A stretch of DNA of 35,234 nucleotides from JAXGTD01 sp040775095. Its GTDB lineage: Bacteria; Pseudomonadota; Gammaproteobacteria; Chromatiales; Chromatiaceae. The notes under the pieces are model-generated. The model was given only the letters and a program-made list of their open reading frames with translations. It searched no databases and was not told where the DNA came from. This document shows, in pieces, positions 8,210 through 19,419 of the stretch. The stretch spans positions 1-35,234 of the forward strand of contig JAXGTD010000029.1 of NCBI GenBank assembly GCA_040775095.1. Reading direction: 5' to 3'. Position numbers and translations under genes: made by a program. Positions within the stretch are counted from its first letter, which is position 1. Every line of letters starts with the position of its first letter.

Positions 8210-8986
8210 TCAGGCACCGAAGACCCGATCGCGCAGCCGCCGCAGCAGCGCGACATCCACGCACTCGGCGCCACCCAGATCTCCTTGCAGCGCGGTTGCG
8301 GGCTCGCCCGGCTCGCCGAGTCGGTCGACGACGAGCGCGGCGCCATCGAACTCCTGCCCGGCCGTGTAGGAGCTCACGGTGACCAGCAGCGCATCGAGCC
8401 CGGCGCCTAGCGCCGAGCGCACGCCATTGTCCGAGTCTTCGACGGCGACACAGGCATCTGGGGGCAACCCCATCTGCCGCAGCACCAGCTCGAAGATGTC
8501 CGGCGCGGGCTTCTTCTCGGGCACGATATCACCGGCCGCGATGACCTCGAACCAATCCACGACAGCGGGCTCGTCCGCCGATCGCAGCAGCGCGGTGACG
8601 TTCTCGGGTGTGGTTGTCGTCGCGATCGCCAGGCGTATGCCCTGCTCGCGCGCCTCGCGCAGCAGGCGCATCACGCCGCTTCGCAACGGGATCGCCCCTT
8701 CCTGCATCATCCGCACATAGTGCGCCGTCTTGCGCCGATGCAGGTCGGCGATGAGCTCATCCAGCGGGCCCGGTGCGGCAAAATCGGGCCGGTGGCGGTC
8801 GAGGAAGTATCGGATCCGCTCCTTGCCGCCGGTCACGGCCAGCAGCTCGCCATAGAGCGGCACCGACCAATGCCAGTCCAGCCCGACCTCCACGAACGCG
8901 GCATTGAATGCGGGCCGGTGCCCGTCGCGCTCGGTGTCCGCCAGGGTGCCGTCCACGTCAAAGATGATGGCCTCGAGTCGCCCCAT
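8210..8986 (-). CDS. cbbY: CbbY-like HAD sugar-phosphate phosphatase
   Basis: 258 residues from ATG at 8986, with GGAGG 10 nt upstream. HAD motif I IIFDVDGTLADTE gives Asp10 and Asp12; other motifs are ATTTTPENV (II), KKPAPDIF (III lysine) and AVEDSDNG (IV). The order and the substrate-loop pattern TERDGHRPAFN match CbbY, known in Rhodobacter and plants to dephosphorylate xylulose-1,5-bisphosphate, a misfire product that inhibits Rubisco. This implies the host fixes CO2 by the Calvin cycle, although no Rubisco gene is in the window. A beta-phosphoglucomutase-like role is the main alternative, but the family fit to CbbY is better. Confidence 0.83.
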   Translation of the reverse strand: MGRLEAIIFDVDGTLADTERDGHRPAFNAAFVEVGLDWHWSVPLYGELLAVTGGKERIRYFLDRHRPDFAAPGPLDELIADLHRRKTAHYVRMMQEGAIPLRSGVMRLLREAREQGIRLAIATTTTPENVTALLRSADEPAVVDWFEVIAAGDIVPEKKPAPDIFELVLRQMGLPPDACVAVEDSDNGVRSALGAGLDALLVTVSSYTAGQEFDGAALVVDRLGEPGEPATALQGDLGGAECVDVALLRRLRDRVFGA

Positions 8987-9442
8987 CGTGTGCAAGCCTC
9001 CGGTGCGCTGAAGAAAGTGCGCCCCGGAGCCTACCACAGGGCCATGGCCGGCCCGCCATTTTCGACGCCCTGCTGTCGATAAAACGTGGCCCGGTGCCGG
9101 GACCGCGCCGGGCCGAGGACATCGCCCGCGACACTACCGGATCGCCGCGCGGTGCGTGTCCGGTGGGACCCAGCGCCCTTTACCCATGCGGTGAACCGGC
9201 GGAAACCATGCTGGCGCGTCGATCATGAAGAGCGGCTTGCGTCACGCCCGTAGCGGTCGACTGCCATTTCTGAGACGATAACAAGTTGCCCCTCGCGCCC
9301 CCTTCTGGTAGAAAAGCGGGCTTTCCGCCCGCGGCCTCAATGTCGTACTGGCCCGGGGTGCAGGGGGAATCTCGTCCCGCTCACGGTGCCTCGTGCCGCC
9401 GGCGGTTCGTCGAAACGACCCATTGTCTTTGGGAGCACAACA
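8987..9442. other. Intergenic region between cbbY and dksA
   Basis: 456 bp between divergent genes. The only structured part is near dksA: a possible promoter (9286-9314) and a GCGGGC/GCCCGC hairpin at 9316-9332 just after the expected transcription start. I see no small gene with a convincing ribosome binding site, no tRNA and no repeat. Confidence 0.55.
9286..9314 (+). promoter_or_regulatory. Possible sigma70 promoter of dksA
   Basis: TTGCCC at 9286-9291 and TAGAAA at 9309-9314, separated by exactly 17 bp, about 130 bp upstream of the dksA start. The initially transcribed region would contain a 6-bp GC stem (9316-9332). The -10 match is weak, so this is tentative. Confidence 0.35.
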
Positions 9443-9877
9443 ATGGCCGAGGCAACAGTTCAAGGCGCAAAGGCGTTCGGATTCGAGCCCTACAATACCT
9501 CAAAGGGCGAGGATTACATGAGCCCCGACCAGGAGGAGCACTTTCGAGGGATCTTGCTCGCCTGGAAACGCAGCCTGATGGAGGAGGTCGACCGCACCGT
9601 CCATCACATGCAGGACGAGGCCACCAATTTTCCCGACCCGAACGACCGTGCCACGCAAGAGTCGGAGTTCAGCCTCGAGCTGCGCACGCGCGACCGTGAG
9701 CGCAAGCTGATCCGCAAGATCGACGAGGCGCTGACGCGGATCGATGAGCATGAATACGGGTATTGCGAGGCCTGCGGGGTCGACATCGGCATTCGCCGAC
9801 TCGAGGCGCGTCCAACGGCGACCCTCTGTATCGACTGCAAGACCCTCGACGAGATCAGAGAGAAGCAGCGCGGCTGA
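9443..9877 (+). CDS. dksA: RNA polymerase-binding transcription factor DksA
   Basis: 144 residues from ATG at 9443 with GGGAG 7 nt upstream. The N-terminal half is the helical coiled-coil segment that enters the RNA polymerase secondary channel (FRGILLAWKRSLMEEVDRTV); the C-terminal half carries a four-cysteine zinc finger, CEAC...CIDC, with 17 residues between the pairs. DksA works with ppGpp to control rRNA, amino-acid and virulence promoters. The length and both domains are full. The gluQ gene follows 21 bp downstream, the usual gammaproteobacterial arrangement. Confidence 0.96.
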   Translation: MAEATVQGAKAFGFEPYNTSKGEDYMSPDQEEHFRGILLAWKRSLMEEVDRTVHHMQDEATNFPDPNDRATQESEFSLELRTRDRERKLIRKIDEALTRIDEHEYGYCEACGVDIGIRRLEARPTATLCIDCKTLDEIREKQRG

Positions 9878-9898
9878 TCTTCGCCCCCAGCGCCACGC

Positions 9899-10864
9899 GT
9901 GCGGCCGCCGCCTCGACAAGGCGTCGATGGCGAGCCATATCGCGGGCGCTTCGCCCCATCCCCCTCCGGGCCACTGCACTTCGGCTCTCTCGTGGCGGCG
10001 GTGGCCAGCTTCGCCGACGCCCGGGCGGCCAACGGGGAATGGCTGGTGCGCATGGAGGACCTCGACCCTGGCAGGGAGGTCACCGGCGCGGCAGCCGGGA
10101 TCCTGCGAACCCTGGAGGCGTTCGGTCTCGTCTGGGACGGCGACATCCTCTACCAACGTCGCCGAACGGCGGCCTACGCCGAGGCACTCGAGGCCCTTCG
10201 CCGAAATGGCCTGACCTATCCCTGCGGGTGCAGCCGCGGCGAGATCGCGGCCCGGGGGATGACCGGTCCAGAGGGCCCGATCTACCCGGGAACCTGCCGT
10301 TCGGGCCTCCCGCCAGGCAAACACCCGCGAAGCGAGCGCCTGCGCATCCACAATGGGATCGTCGGTTTCGACGATCGCATCCACGGCCGCATCGAGCAGG
10401 ACATCGCGCGCGAGGTCGGTGACTTCGTTCTGCGGCGTGCCGATGGCGTACACGCCTACCAGCTCGCGGTGGTTGTCGACGACGCCGCGCTTGGGATCAC
10501 CCAGGTCGTGCGCGGTGCCGACCTGCTGCTCTCCACCCCACGCCAGATCCTGCTACAGCGGACCCTTGGGCTGCCACGGCCCGCCTATGCCCATGTGCCA
10601 CTGGTGATCGACGCGGCGGGCCGCAAGCTCTCGAAATCGTTGGCCGCCGCGCCAGTGCTGACACGCGACCCGCTGCCGGCGCTACGGCGCGCCTGGCGCT
10701 TTCTCGGGCAGCGCGAGCTGGAGCCCGAACCGGGATCCGTGGCCGAGTTCTGGCAGCGCGCCCTGCCCCTCTGGTCGCCGATCGCGATCCCGGCGATGCG
10801 CCGCATACCGATCCGTGCCCGGCAGGGTGCGGACGGGGTTGCGGGCGCCTCCAAGTGCGGGTAG
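9899..10864 (+). CDS. gluQ: Glutamyl-Q tRNA(Asp) synthetase
   Basis: 321 residues from a GTG start; no other in-frame start precedes the conserved block. It is a truncated class I synthetase: the HIGH-like region is RFAPSPSGPLHFGSL, the KMSKS-like motif is KLSKS, and a zinc-type cluster appears as PCGCSR...YPGTCR. It lacks the anticodon-binding domain of GltX. The enzyme attaches glutamate to the queuosine base of tRNA(Asp), giving glutamyl-queuosine. It sits directly behind dksA, with which it is commonly co-transcribed. The last 25 residues are a basic extension not typical of the family. Confidence 0.93.
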   Translation: MRPPPRQGVDGEPYRGRFAPSPSGPLHFGSLVAAVASFADARAANGEWLVRMEDLDPGREVTGAAAGILRTLEAFGLVWDGDILYQRRRTAAYAEALEALRRNGLTYPCGCSRGEIAARGMTGPEGPIYPGTCRSGLPPGKHPRSERLRIHNGIVGFDDRIHGRIEQDIAREVGDFVLRRADGVHAYQLAVVVDDAALGITQVVRGADLLLSTPRQILLQRTLGLPRPAYAHVPLVIDAAGRKLSKSLAAAPVLTRDPLPALRRAWRFLGQRELEPEPGSVAEFWQRALPLWSPIAIPAMRRIPIRARQGADGVAGASKCG

Positions 10865-11044
10865 AAAGTGGACTCTCGTGCAGCCCCGGTCCTCGCCTGC
10901 CTGCCCGGATGCCGAGCGGTCCATCACGGGGGACCCGCACCGCAACATTGACAGCCTGAGGTCGCGTCCAACTCACTGGTCATCGCACCGTAACCCCCCA
11001 GTCTATAAGCTCGTCCGAGGCCCAATCCCCGCGGAGAAACGCCA

Positions 11045-13438
11045 ATGACTGAACCCACATCCACACCAACTCCCGTCCATGGCCCGCTCCAGCCCGAGGA
11101 GCTCGCGCGAATGCACGCCTACTGGCGCGCGTGCTGTTATCTCGCCGCGGGCATGATCTACCTGCGCGACAACCCGCTGCTCAAGGAGCCACTGCAAGAG
11201 CAGCACCTTAAGCATCGCCTCCTCGGCCACTGGGGCTCCAGCCCCGGCCTGTCGTTCATGTATGTGCACATCAACCGCCTCATCAACGCCCACCAGCAGG
11301 AGGCGATCTTCCTCGCCGGTCCCGGCCATGGCGCCCCCGGCGTGCTCGCCCCGGTCTATCTCGAGGGGACCTACTCGGAAATCTACCCGAACAAGAGCGA
11401 GGACGAGCACGGACTGCGCGCATTCTTCAAGCAGTTCTCGTTCCCGGGCGGCATCGGCTCACACTGCACACCGGAGACCCCGGGGTCGATCCATGAGGGC
11501 GGTGAGCTGGGCTACTCCATCTCCCATGCCTTCGGCGCCGCCTTCGACAATCCGGACCTGCTGGTCGCGGTCGCGGTCGGCGACGGCGAGGCGGAGACCG
11601 GGCCACTGGCGACCAGCTGGCACTCGTCGAAGTTCCTGAATCCGATCCGCGACGGTGCCGTGCTGCCGATCCTTCACCTGAACGGCTATAAGATCAACAA
11701 CCCGACGCTGCTGTCGCGCATTCCCAAGGAGGAGCTCGAGTACCTGTTGCGCGGCTACGGCTGGACCCCGCACTTCGTCGAGGGCGACGAGCCGCTGGCG
11801 ATGCACCAGAAAATGGCAGCGACCCTGGACAGCTGCTATGCCGAGATCAAGGCGTTTCAGGATCAGGCGCGCGCCTCCGGCCAGGCCAACCGCTGCCATT
11901 GGCCGATGATCGTTCTGCGCACCCCGAAGGGCTGGACTGGTCCGAAGGAGGTCGACGGCCACAAGGTCGAGGGCTTCTGGCGCGCGCACCAGGTGCCGCT
12001 GTCCGGCATGCACAACAACCAGCAACACTTGAAGCAGCTCGAAGACTGGATGAAGAGCTATCGGCCCGAGGAGCTGTTCGACGCCTCGGGCCGACTCAAC
12101 GAGGACCTGCGCCGCCTGGCACCCAAGGGCACCCTGCGCATGAGCGCCAACCCGCACGCCAATGGCGGCCTGCTGCGCCGCGCCCTGCGCATGCCGGACT
12201 TCCGCGACTATGCCATCGCGGTGGACAAGCCCGGCAACATCCGGCACATGAATACCAAACCCGTGGGCGAGCTGCTGCGCGACGTCATGGCCCGGAATCT
12301 GGAAAACTTTCGCGTCTTCGGCCCGGACGAGAACAGCTCCAACAAGCTCGACGCCATCTACGAGGTATCCAAGAAGCTCTGGCTCTGCGACTACAGGCCG
12401 GAGGACGCGGACGGCGGCGAGCTCTCCCCGGACGGCCGGGTGCTGGAGATGCTCTCGGAGCACACGCTCGAGGGCTGGTACGAGGGCTATGTGCTGACCG
12501 GCCGCCATGGCTTCTTCGCCACCTACGAGGCGTTCGTGCACGTCATCGACAGCATGTACAACCAGCATGCCAAGTGGCTCGCAATCTGCGAGGACATCCC
12601 CTGGCGGGCCCGGATCTCCTCGCTCAATCTGCTGATCACCTCCACCGTCTGGCGGCAGGATCACAACGGCTTCACCCATCAGGATCCGGGCTTTCTGGAT
12701 GTCGTCGTCAACAAGAACCCCGAGGTGACCCGCATCTATCTGCCGCCGGATGTCAACAGCCTGCTGTCCACGGTCAACCACTGTCTGCAAAGTCGCGACG
12801 ACATCAACGTCATCGTCGCCGACAAACAGAACCATCTGCAGTACCTCGACATGGACGCGGCGATCAAGCATTGCACCAAGGGGCTCGGCATCTGGGAGTG
12901 GGCCAGTAACGATCAGGGCAGCGAGCCGGATGCGGTGCTGGTGGGCTGCGGCGACATCCCCACCAAGGAGGCGTTGGCCGCCACCGCGTTGCTGCGGGAG
13001 CATTTCGATGACATCCGGATTCGCTTCATCAACGTTGTCGATCTGTTCAAGATCCAGTCCGCCGGCGAGCATCCCCACGGTCTGAGCGACGCCGACTTCG
13101 ACAGCCTGTTCACGAAGGACCGGCCGGTCATCTTCAACTTCCACGGCTATCCATGGCTGATCCATCGCCTGGCCTATCGCCGCACCAACCACCACAACCT
13201 GCACGTGCGCGGCTACAAGGAAAAGGGCAACATCAACACCCCGCTGGAACTGGCCATCCGCAACGAGATCGACCGCTTCACGCTGGCCATGGACGTGATC
13301 AAGCGCGTGCCGCGGCTCCAGGTGGCCGGCGCCCATGTGATGGAGCGTCTCAAGGATATGCAGATCGAGTGCCGCAACTACGCCTTCGAGAATGGCATCG
13401 ACAAACCCGAGGTCGATGACTGGGTGTGGCCCTTCTGA
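11045..13438 (+). CDS. xfp: Xylulose-5-phosphate/fructose-6-phosphate phosphoketolase
   Basis: 797 residues, full family length, start ATG at 11045 with GGAG upstream. Both phosphoketolase signatures are present: EGGELGY at 151-157 and the thiamine-diphosphate motif GDGEAETGPLATSWHS beginning at 179. The enzyme cleaves xylulose 5-phosphate (and/or fructose 6-phosphate) with phosphate, giving acetyl phosphate plus glyceraldehyde 3-phosphate (or erythrose 4-phosphate). Glycogen phosphorylase follows 130 bp later on the same strand, suggesting a route from stored glycogen to acetyl phosphate. No acetate kinase or phosphotransacetylase gene is visible nearby. The preceding 180 bp contains a TATAAG (11004-11009) that could be a -10 element, but no matching -35 was found. 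Confidence 0.95.
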   Translation: MTEPTSTPTPVHGPLQPEELARMHAYWRACCYLAAGMIYLRDNPLLKEPLQEQHLKHRLLGHWGSSPGLSFMYVHINRLINAHQQEAIFLAGPGHGAPGVLAPVYLEGTYSEIYPNKSEDEHGLRAFFKQFSFPGGIGSHCTPETPGSIHEGGELGYSISHAFGAAFDNPDLLVAVAVGDGEAETGPLATSWHSSKFLNPIRDGAVLPILHLNGYKINNPTLLSRIPKEELEYLLRGYGWTPHFVEGDEPLAMHQKMAATLDSCYAEIKAFQDQARASGQANRCHWPMIVLRTPKGWTGPKEVDGHKVEGFWRAHQVPLSGMHNNQQHLKQLEDWMKSYRPEELFDASGRLNEDLRRLAPKGTLRMSANPHANGGLLRRALRMPDFRDYAIAVDKPGNIRHMNTKPVGELLRDVMARNLENFRVFGPDENSSNKLDAIYEVSKKLWLCDYRPEDADGGELSPDGRVLEMLSEHTLEGWYEGYVLTGRHGFFATYEAFVHVIDSMYNQHAKWLAICEDIPWRARISSLNLLITSTVWRQDHNGFTHQDPGFLDVVVNKNPEVTRIYLPPDVNSLLSTVNHCLQSRDDINVIVADKQNHLQYLDMDAAIKHCTKGLGIWEWASNDQGSEPDAVLVGCGDIPTKEALAATALLREHFDDIRIRFINVVDLFKIQSAGEHPHGLSDADFDSLFTKDRPVIFNFHGYPWLIHRLAYRRTNHHNLHVRGYKEKGNINTPLELAIRNEIDRFTLAMDVIKRVPRLQVAGAHVMERLKDMQIECRNYAFENGIDKPEVDDWVWPF

Positions 13439-13568
13439 ACCCTCCTGCCCCCTGAACGGGCGCGCCCGGGGGCGGACGACCGGGAAACCTCACGCGAGCG
13501 GCCCCAGGCCCCGACGCGCCGAACCAGAAAAATCCGCGAACAAACCAGAACAAGACCAAGGAGAACCC

Positions 13569-16052
<2,484 letters not shown>

Positions 16053-16080
16053 GGAAACCCGATGTCGCGCGCTTCCGGCG

Positions 16081-16195
16081 CGGGCCAGGGATGGTCCGGC
16101 AGTCCTGGTCGTCCACGGGAGCAGAAATAGGGCGAATCGGAAACCGCGTGTACGGGTCGCGAGCGGATCGGATTCCAGGAGGGCATCCGATCCGC
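16081..16195 (-). repeat. Structured dispersed repeat, copy C (inverted)
   Basis: On the minus strand this matches copy A: a GGATCGGAT...ATCCGATCC hairpin (11-bp perfect stem, 16163-16173 with 16185-16195), then GCTCGCGACCC and CGCGGTTTCCGATTCGC, then the equivalent of the GC hairpin, CGGGCCA/TGGTCCG at 16081-16098 with one G-U type pair. Relative to copy A, the first hairpin has paired changes on both arms (T-A to G-C, and C-G to G-C). The right third of the element has diverged. It lies between glgP and nikO, which converge, and may also act as a transcription end signal. Confidence 0.7.
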
Positions 16196-16321
16196 GGTCC
16201 CCTCGCAACAGGCGTCCACCGCCAGGATCGACCCGCAATCCGGGCACCGCGACCCCCGGATTGCCCTGATCTCCCATGGATTGCAATCGGTCCGACCCCT
16301 GCCGCGGCCCATCCCTGGGGC

Positions 16322-17098
16322 TCAATCGGCGGCATGATGGTCGTCGTGGGGCGGCGCTTCCGGGCCCTCGCCGTTCCCGTGGGCAGCGGATGCACCGTGG
16401 ATATGCAGATGTACGTGCTGATGGGTATGCGGATGAGTGTGCAATGTGCCCTCTTCCAGCCGCCCCTGGTCCAGGATCACCGCACGATTGGCCAGGGGCC
16501 CGAGGAAGCGGCGATCGTGGGAGACGATGACCATGGCCTGCTCCATCGCGGTGAGGTGGGCGACCAACCGCGCCTCGGTGGGCTCGTCGAGCCCATTTGT
16601 GGGCTCGTCGAGCAGCAGCACCGCGGGCCGCATCGCCAGCACCGTGGCCAGCGCGACGAGCCGTTTCTCACCCGATGAGAGCCGGTGCGTGACGCGCCCG
16701 GCAAATCCGTCCAACCCCAGCGTCGCGAGCGTCTGCTCCGCGATGGCACGGGCTCGCGTGGCCGAGTGGCCCTGGTTCAGGGGGCCAAAGGCGACGTCCT
16801 CCAGCACGGTTGGGCAGAACAGTTGATCGTCGGCGTCCTGAAACAGCAGGCCGACGCGCAAGCGCACGTCGCGAAAGTCCGCCTCGCGTCGCCGCGGCAG
16901 ACCAAAGGCCAGGACCTCGCCAGCCGCGGGTCGCTTCAGGCCCACCAGCAGGTGCAGCAGCGTGGTTTTTCCCGCTCCGTTCGGTCCAACCAGCGCGACC
17001 CGGTCCCCGGCGTAGAGTCGGAAATCGACCGCGTGCAAGACCGTTCGATCCGCAAAGCCGAACGTCGCCTGCCGCAACTCCAGCAACGGCGGGCTCAC
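16322..17098 (-). CDS. nikO: Nickel ECF transporter ATPase with His-rich tail
   Basis: 258 residues from a GTG at 17098 that overlaps the nikQ stop (GTGA); an ATG 15 codons upstream is possible but less likely. ABC ATPase motifs: Walker A GPNGAGKTT at 38-46, Q-loop LLFQDADDQLF (the CbiO/NikO form), signature LSSGEKRLVA, Walker B VLLLDEPTNGLD, and switch His in IVSHD. The last 40 residues form a histidine-rich tail (HTHPHTHQHVHLHIHG, then more His), which could bind or store nickel ions. It energises uptake of Ni2+ (or Co2+) by the NikMLQ membrane complex. It is the last gene of the minus-strand operon. Confidence 0.92.
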   Translation of the reverse strand: MSPPLLELRQATFGFADRTVLHAVDFRLYAGDRVALVGPNGAGKTTLLHLLVGLKRPAAGEVLAFGLPRRREADFRDVRLRVGLLFQDADDQLFCPTVLEDVAFGPLNQGHSATRARAIAEQTLATLGLDGFAGRVTHRLSSGEKRLVALATVLAMRPAVLLLDEPTNGLDEPTEARLVAHLTAMEQAMVIVSHDRRFLGPLANRAVILDQGRLEEGTLHTHPHTHQHVHLHIHGASAAHGNGEGPEAPPHDDHHAAD

Positions 17099-17853
17099 GC
17101 GAGCCGGTCCAACAGCAACAGCCCACCCAGGCTCGCCGTGCATGCCGCGGCGAGCAGGCTGTCCAGGCGCCGCCAGCTCAGGGAATCGAGCAGATAGAGG
17201 CGCCCTTGGAATCCGCGGCAGCGCATCGCATCCACCAGCCGTTGCGAACGCCCGATGCCGCGCACCAGCAACATGCCGATCAGCCAGCCGAGGCTGTTCC
17301 AGGTATGGCGATCACTGTGGGGAACAAAGGCGCGGGCCCGCATCGCCTGACGCAGGCGTCGGTACTCGCGGTGCAGCAGATGGATCTGGCGGACCGTGAA
17401 CAAGAGCAAGTGCACCAGCCGGTCCGGCACGCCAAGGCGGGCCAGCGCGTGCCCGATGGTCCCCGGGTCCAGGCTGCCGACGAGCACGAGCAGGGCGAGC
17501 ACCACCGCGTTGGCCTTGAACAGGATCAGTGCCGCGTGGCGGACACCCTCCGCGCTCGCGGCAAGGGGTCCGAGCTCGACCAGGGCTTCGCCGGGCACGG
17601 TGAACGGCAGGGTCGACAGCAGGATGAGCATGAAGCCCTCCAGCGCCAGCAGGCGTTGGCCCAGCGCACGCCCGGTCAGCCCGGCAACCATCGCCAGCAG
17701 CATGGCCAGGGTGAACCCGGTGAGCACCGCCGGCATCCCCGTGAGAGAGACCACGCAGAGTGCGAAACCGCACGCGGCGACAATCCGCAGGCGCGGGTCG
17801 CACGCCTGCAGCCAACCGGCCTGCGATACCGCCGCAAACAGCCCCTCGGTCAT
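17095..17853 (-). CDS. nikQ: Nickel ECF transporter transmembrane T component
   Basis: 252 residues from ATG at 17853, which overlaps the nikL stop (ATGA); its own stop overlaps nikO (GTGA). It has several hydrophobic helices and the cytoplasmic coupling-helix signature RRLRQAMRARAF, followed by GMLLVRGIGRSQRLVDAMRCRGF, which matches the A-R-G motifs of the CbiQ/NikQ family. It links the ATPase to the substrate-specific NikM unit in the inner membrane. The tight overlaps argue for fixed stoichiometry by translational coupling. Confidence 0.9.
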   Translation of the reverse strand: MTEGLFAAVSQAGWLQACDPRLRIVAACGFALCVVSLTGMPAVLTGFTLAMLLAMVAGLTGRALGQRLLALEGFMLILLSTLPFTVPGEALVELGPLAASAEGVRHAALILFKANAVVLALLVLVGSLDPGTIGHALARLGVPDRLVHLLLFTVRQIHLLHREYRRLRQAMRARAFVPHSDRHTWNSLGWLIGMLLVRGIGRSQRLVDAMRCRGFQGRLYLLDSLSWRRLDSLLAAACTASLGGLLLLDRLA

Positions 17854-18521
17854 CGACCCGCACCGTCGCGTCGCCGCCACCAGAGTGCGATCCCGGCGAG
17901 GCCAAAGATATACCCGAGCCCGCCGAGGATATCCTGCAGGCGCACCCGATCGCGCTCGGCGGCCAGCTCTTCTCGCAACGGACGCACCTGCCGGGCGACC
18001 GCCAACGCGATCGCGGCGCTCAAGGCCGGATCGACGACCGCGTCATGGGCGCACGGGTCAGGGCTCTCCGGGCGGCCGACCGCCCCATTGGTCCGCGTCG
18101 CGTTGGATTCCGGCTCGGTGTATGCGCCGTTCGGGCCGCGAGGACCAACGCCCGCGGCGGGCGGTGCGCCCTGAACCGGCAAAAAGCCCGGCGCGAGCTC
18201 ATCGGCACCGATGCGCCATTCGACGCGGTGGCCATCCCCGGTCTCCGCCACCAGCAGGTAATCCATCGGTGACGGGGCAACCCAGTTGAAGCTGCCGTCC
18301 GCATCGGGTTGCAGATCCGCCACCAACCGATTCTCGGCGTCGAAGACGCGAATGCTGGCCCCCCGCGCACCGCCCCCGCCGGAGAAATAGGCCGAGCCTT
18401 CGACCCGGTTACCGTCGGCGAACGCGAACAGTTGCAGCTTGTGGGCGAGGACCGGGGCGGCCCCACCGGCCAGTGCCAGTGCCAAGAACATCCAGCCGGC
18501 GAACGAACGCGATCCGGTCAT
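17850..18521 (-). CDS. nikL: Nickel transporter accessory protein NikL-like
   Basis: 223 residues from ATG at 18521. A signal peptide ends at APVLA, leaving a mature protein that starts His-Lys; an N-terminal histidine is seen in several nickel uptake proteins. The middle (about residues 30-110) is a beta-rich, carboxypeptidase-regulatory-like domain (GSAYFSGGGGARGASIRVFD). A Pro/Gly-rich linker and helical segment follow, then one C-terminal transmembrane helix (LGGLGYIFGLAGIALWW) with an RRR stop. In NikKMLQO systems NikL replaces the NikN/CbiN subunit. Placement between nikM and nikQ supports the call. Confidence 0.82.
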   Translation of the reverse strand: MTGSRSFAGWMFLALALAGGAAPVLAHKLQLFAFADGNRVEGSAYFSGGGGARGASIRVFDAENRLVADLQPDADGSFNWVAPSPMDYLLVAETGDGHRVEWRIGADELAPGFLPVQGAPPAAGVGPRGPNGAYTEPESNATRTNGAVGRPESPDPCAHDAVVDPALSAAIALAVARQVRPLREELAAERDRVRLQDILGGLGYIFGLAGIALWWRRRDGAGR

Positions 18522-18680
18522 GGCGACGCGAGGCCAGGGCCAGTCCCGCCCGCCGGGCCCGAGATGGCCCCACGGATGCAGCACCCGACCAGTCCGCACG
18601 CCGACCCCTCGCCGCGGCGCGGAGGTTGGGAGCAGGGTTGGCCCGGCTGCCGCGGGGTGGATCCGGATACGCCCGGACGG

Positions 18681-19319
18681 TTAGGCTCGGTCATTGGCAA
18701 CCCGCAGCAGGCTGGGCTCGACCCGGTGCAGAAAGGCCGTCACGCTGCCGCTGATCAGGGTCTCGACCAACAGCAGCGGCAGATAGGTCACCAGCAGCAG
18801 TTGCGCCGCCGGGACGAACACACGCCCACTCGCGCTGAGACTGACCGCTACCAGCAGCGCCGTGAGCGCCACCCCCAGGCCGCCCGCCGCCGCGCCCAGC
18901 CAGAACGCCCGCCGCGCCCCAGGCGCGCCCGGCGTTTCCGCGACGGACGCGAGCATCGGGCGCAGCAGCAATGCGCAGACGAGCGCGGGCAGCGCCATAT
19001 TCGCGGTGTTCACCCCAAGCACAACGAGTCCACCGAATCCGAAGAACACCGCCTGCAGCAGCAGCGCGACAAACAGGGCCGGCACCGCGCTCCAACCAAG
19101 CAGCAACCCCATCAGACCGTTCAGCAGCAGATGCACACTGCCCACACCCACGGGGACACTGACCAGCGAGGAGACGAAGAACGCGGCCGAGAGTACCGCG
19201 GCCTGGGGCAGGTGCTCCTCATCGAGCCGGCGCAGCGACACGGCCAGCATCCCGACGCACAGCAGGGCGCCGGTCGCAAGCACCGGGGTAGACAACACGC
19301 CATCGGGGATATGGGCCAT
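18681..19319 (-). CDS. nikM: Nickel ECF transporter substrate-binding membrane protein
   Basis: 212 residues; multi-helix CbiM/NikM family S component. It begins MAHIPDG. In the family the N-terminus is MHIPDG, and the metal is bound by the free amino group, the second-residue His and an internal His. Here removal of Met would leave Ala-His-Ile, placing His again at position 2. The internal ligand region GVGSVHLLLNGLMG is present at about residues 59-72. There are roughly seven hydrophobic segments. It determines Ni/Co specificity. It lies 100 bp after nikK and 159 bp before nikL on the same strand. Confidence 0.9.
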   Translation of the reverse strand: MAHIPDGVLSTPVLATGALLCVGMLAVSLRRLDEEHLPQAAVLSAAFFVSSLVSVPVGVGSVHLLLNGLMGLLLGWSAVPALFVALLLQAVFFGFGGLVVLGVNTANMALPALVCALLLRPMLASVAETPGAPGARRAFWLGAAAGGLGVALTALLVAVSLSASGRVFVPAAQLLLVTYLPLLLVETLISGSVTAFLHRVEPSLLRVANDRA

Positions 19320-19419
19320 GAAGCGGGATCGGCTCGCGGGTCGAAATCATGCACCGGGTTGACAGGCCGGCCAGAGGCGCCGGGGAACCCTGCCGGGGGG
19401 CTGGTTGGGGCCGGATCGA

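Noticed and set aside
10948..11009. TTGACA at 10948 with TATAAG at 11004 as xfp promoter
   Set aside because: Spacing is about 50 bp, far from 17; each box may be chance.
11459..13336. 625-codon minus-strand frame opposite phosphoketolase
   Set aside because: Mirror of a highly conserved gene; no recognisable domain or ribosome binding site.
19324..19350. Possible fourth copy of the dispersed repeat (GGATCGGCTCGCGG)
   Set aside because: Only about 20 bases resemble the start of the repeat and no hairpin follows.
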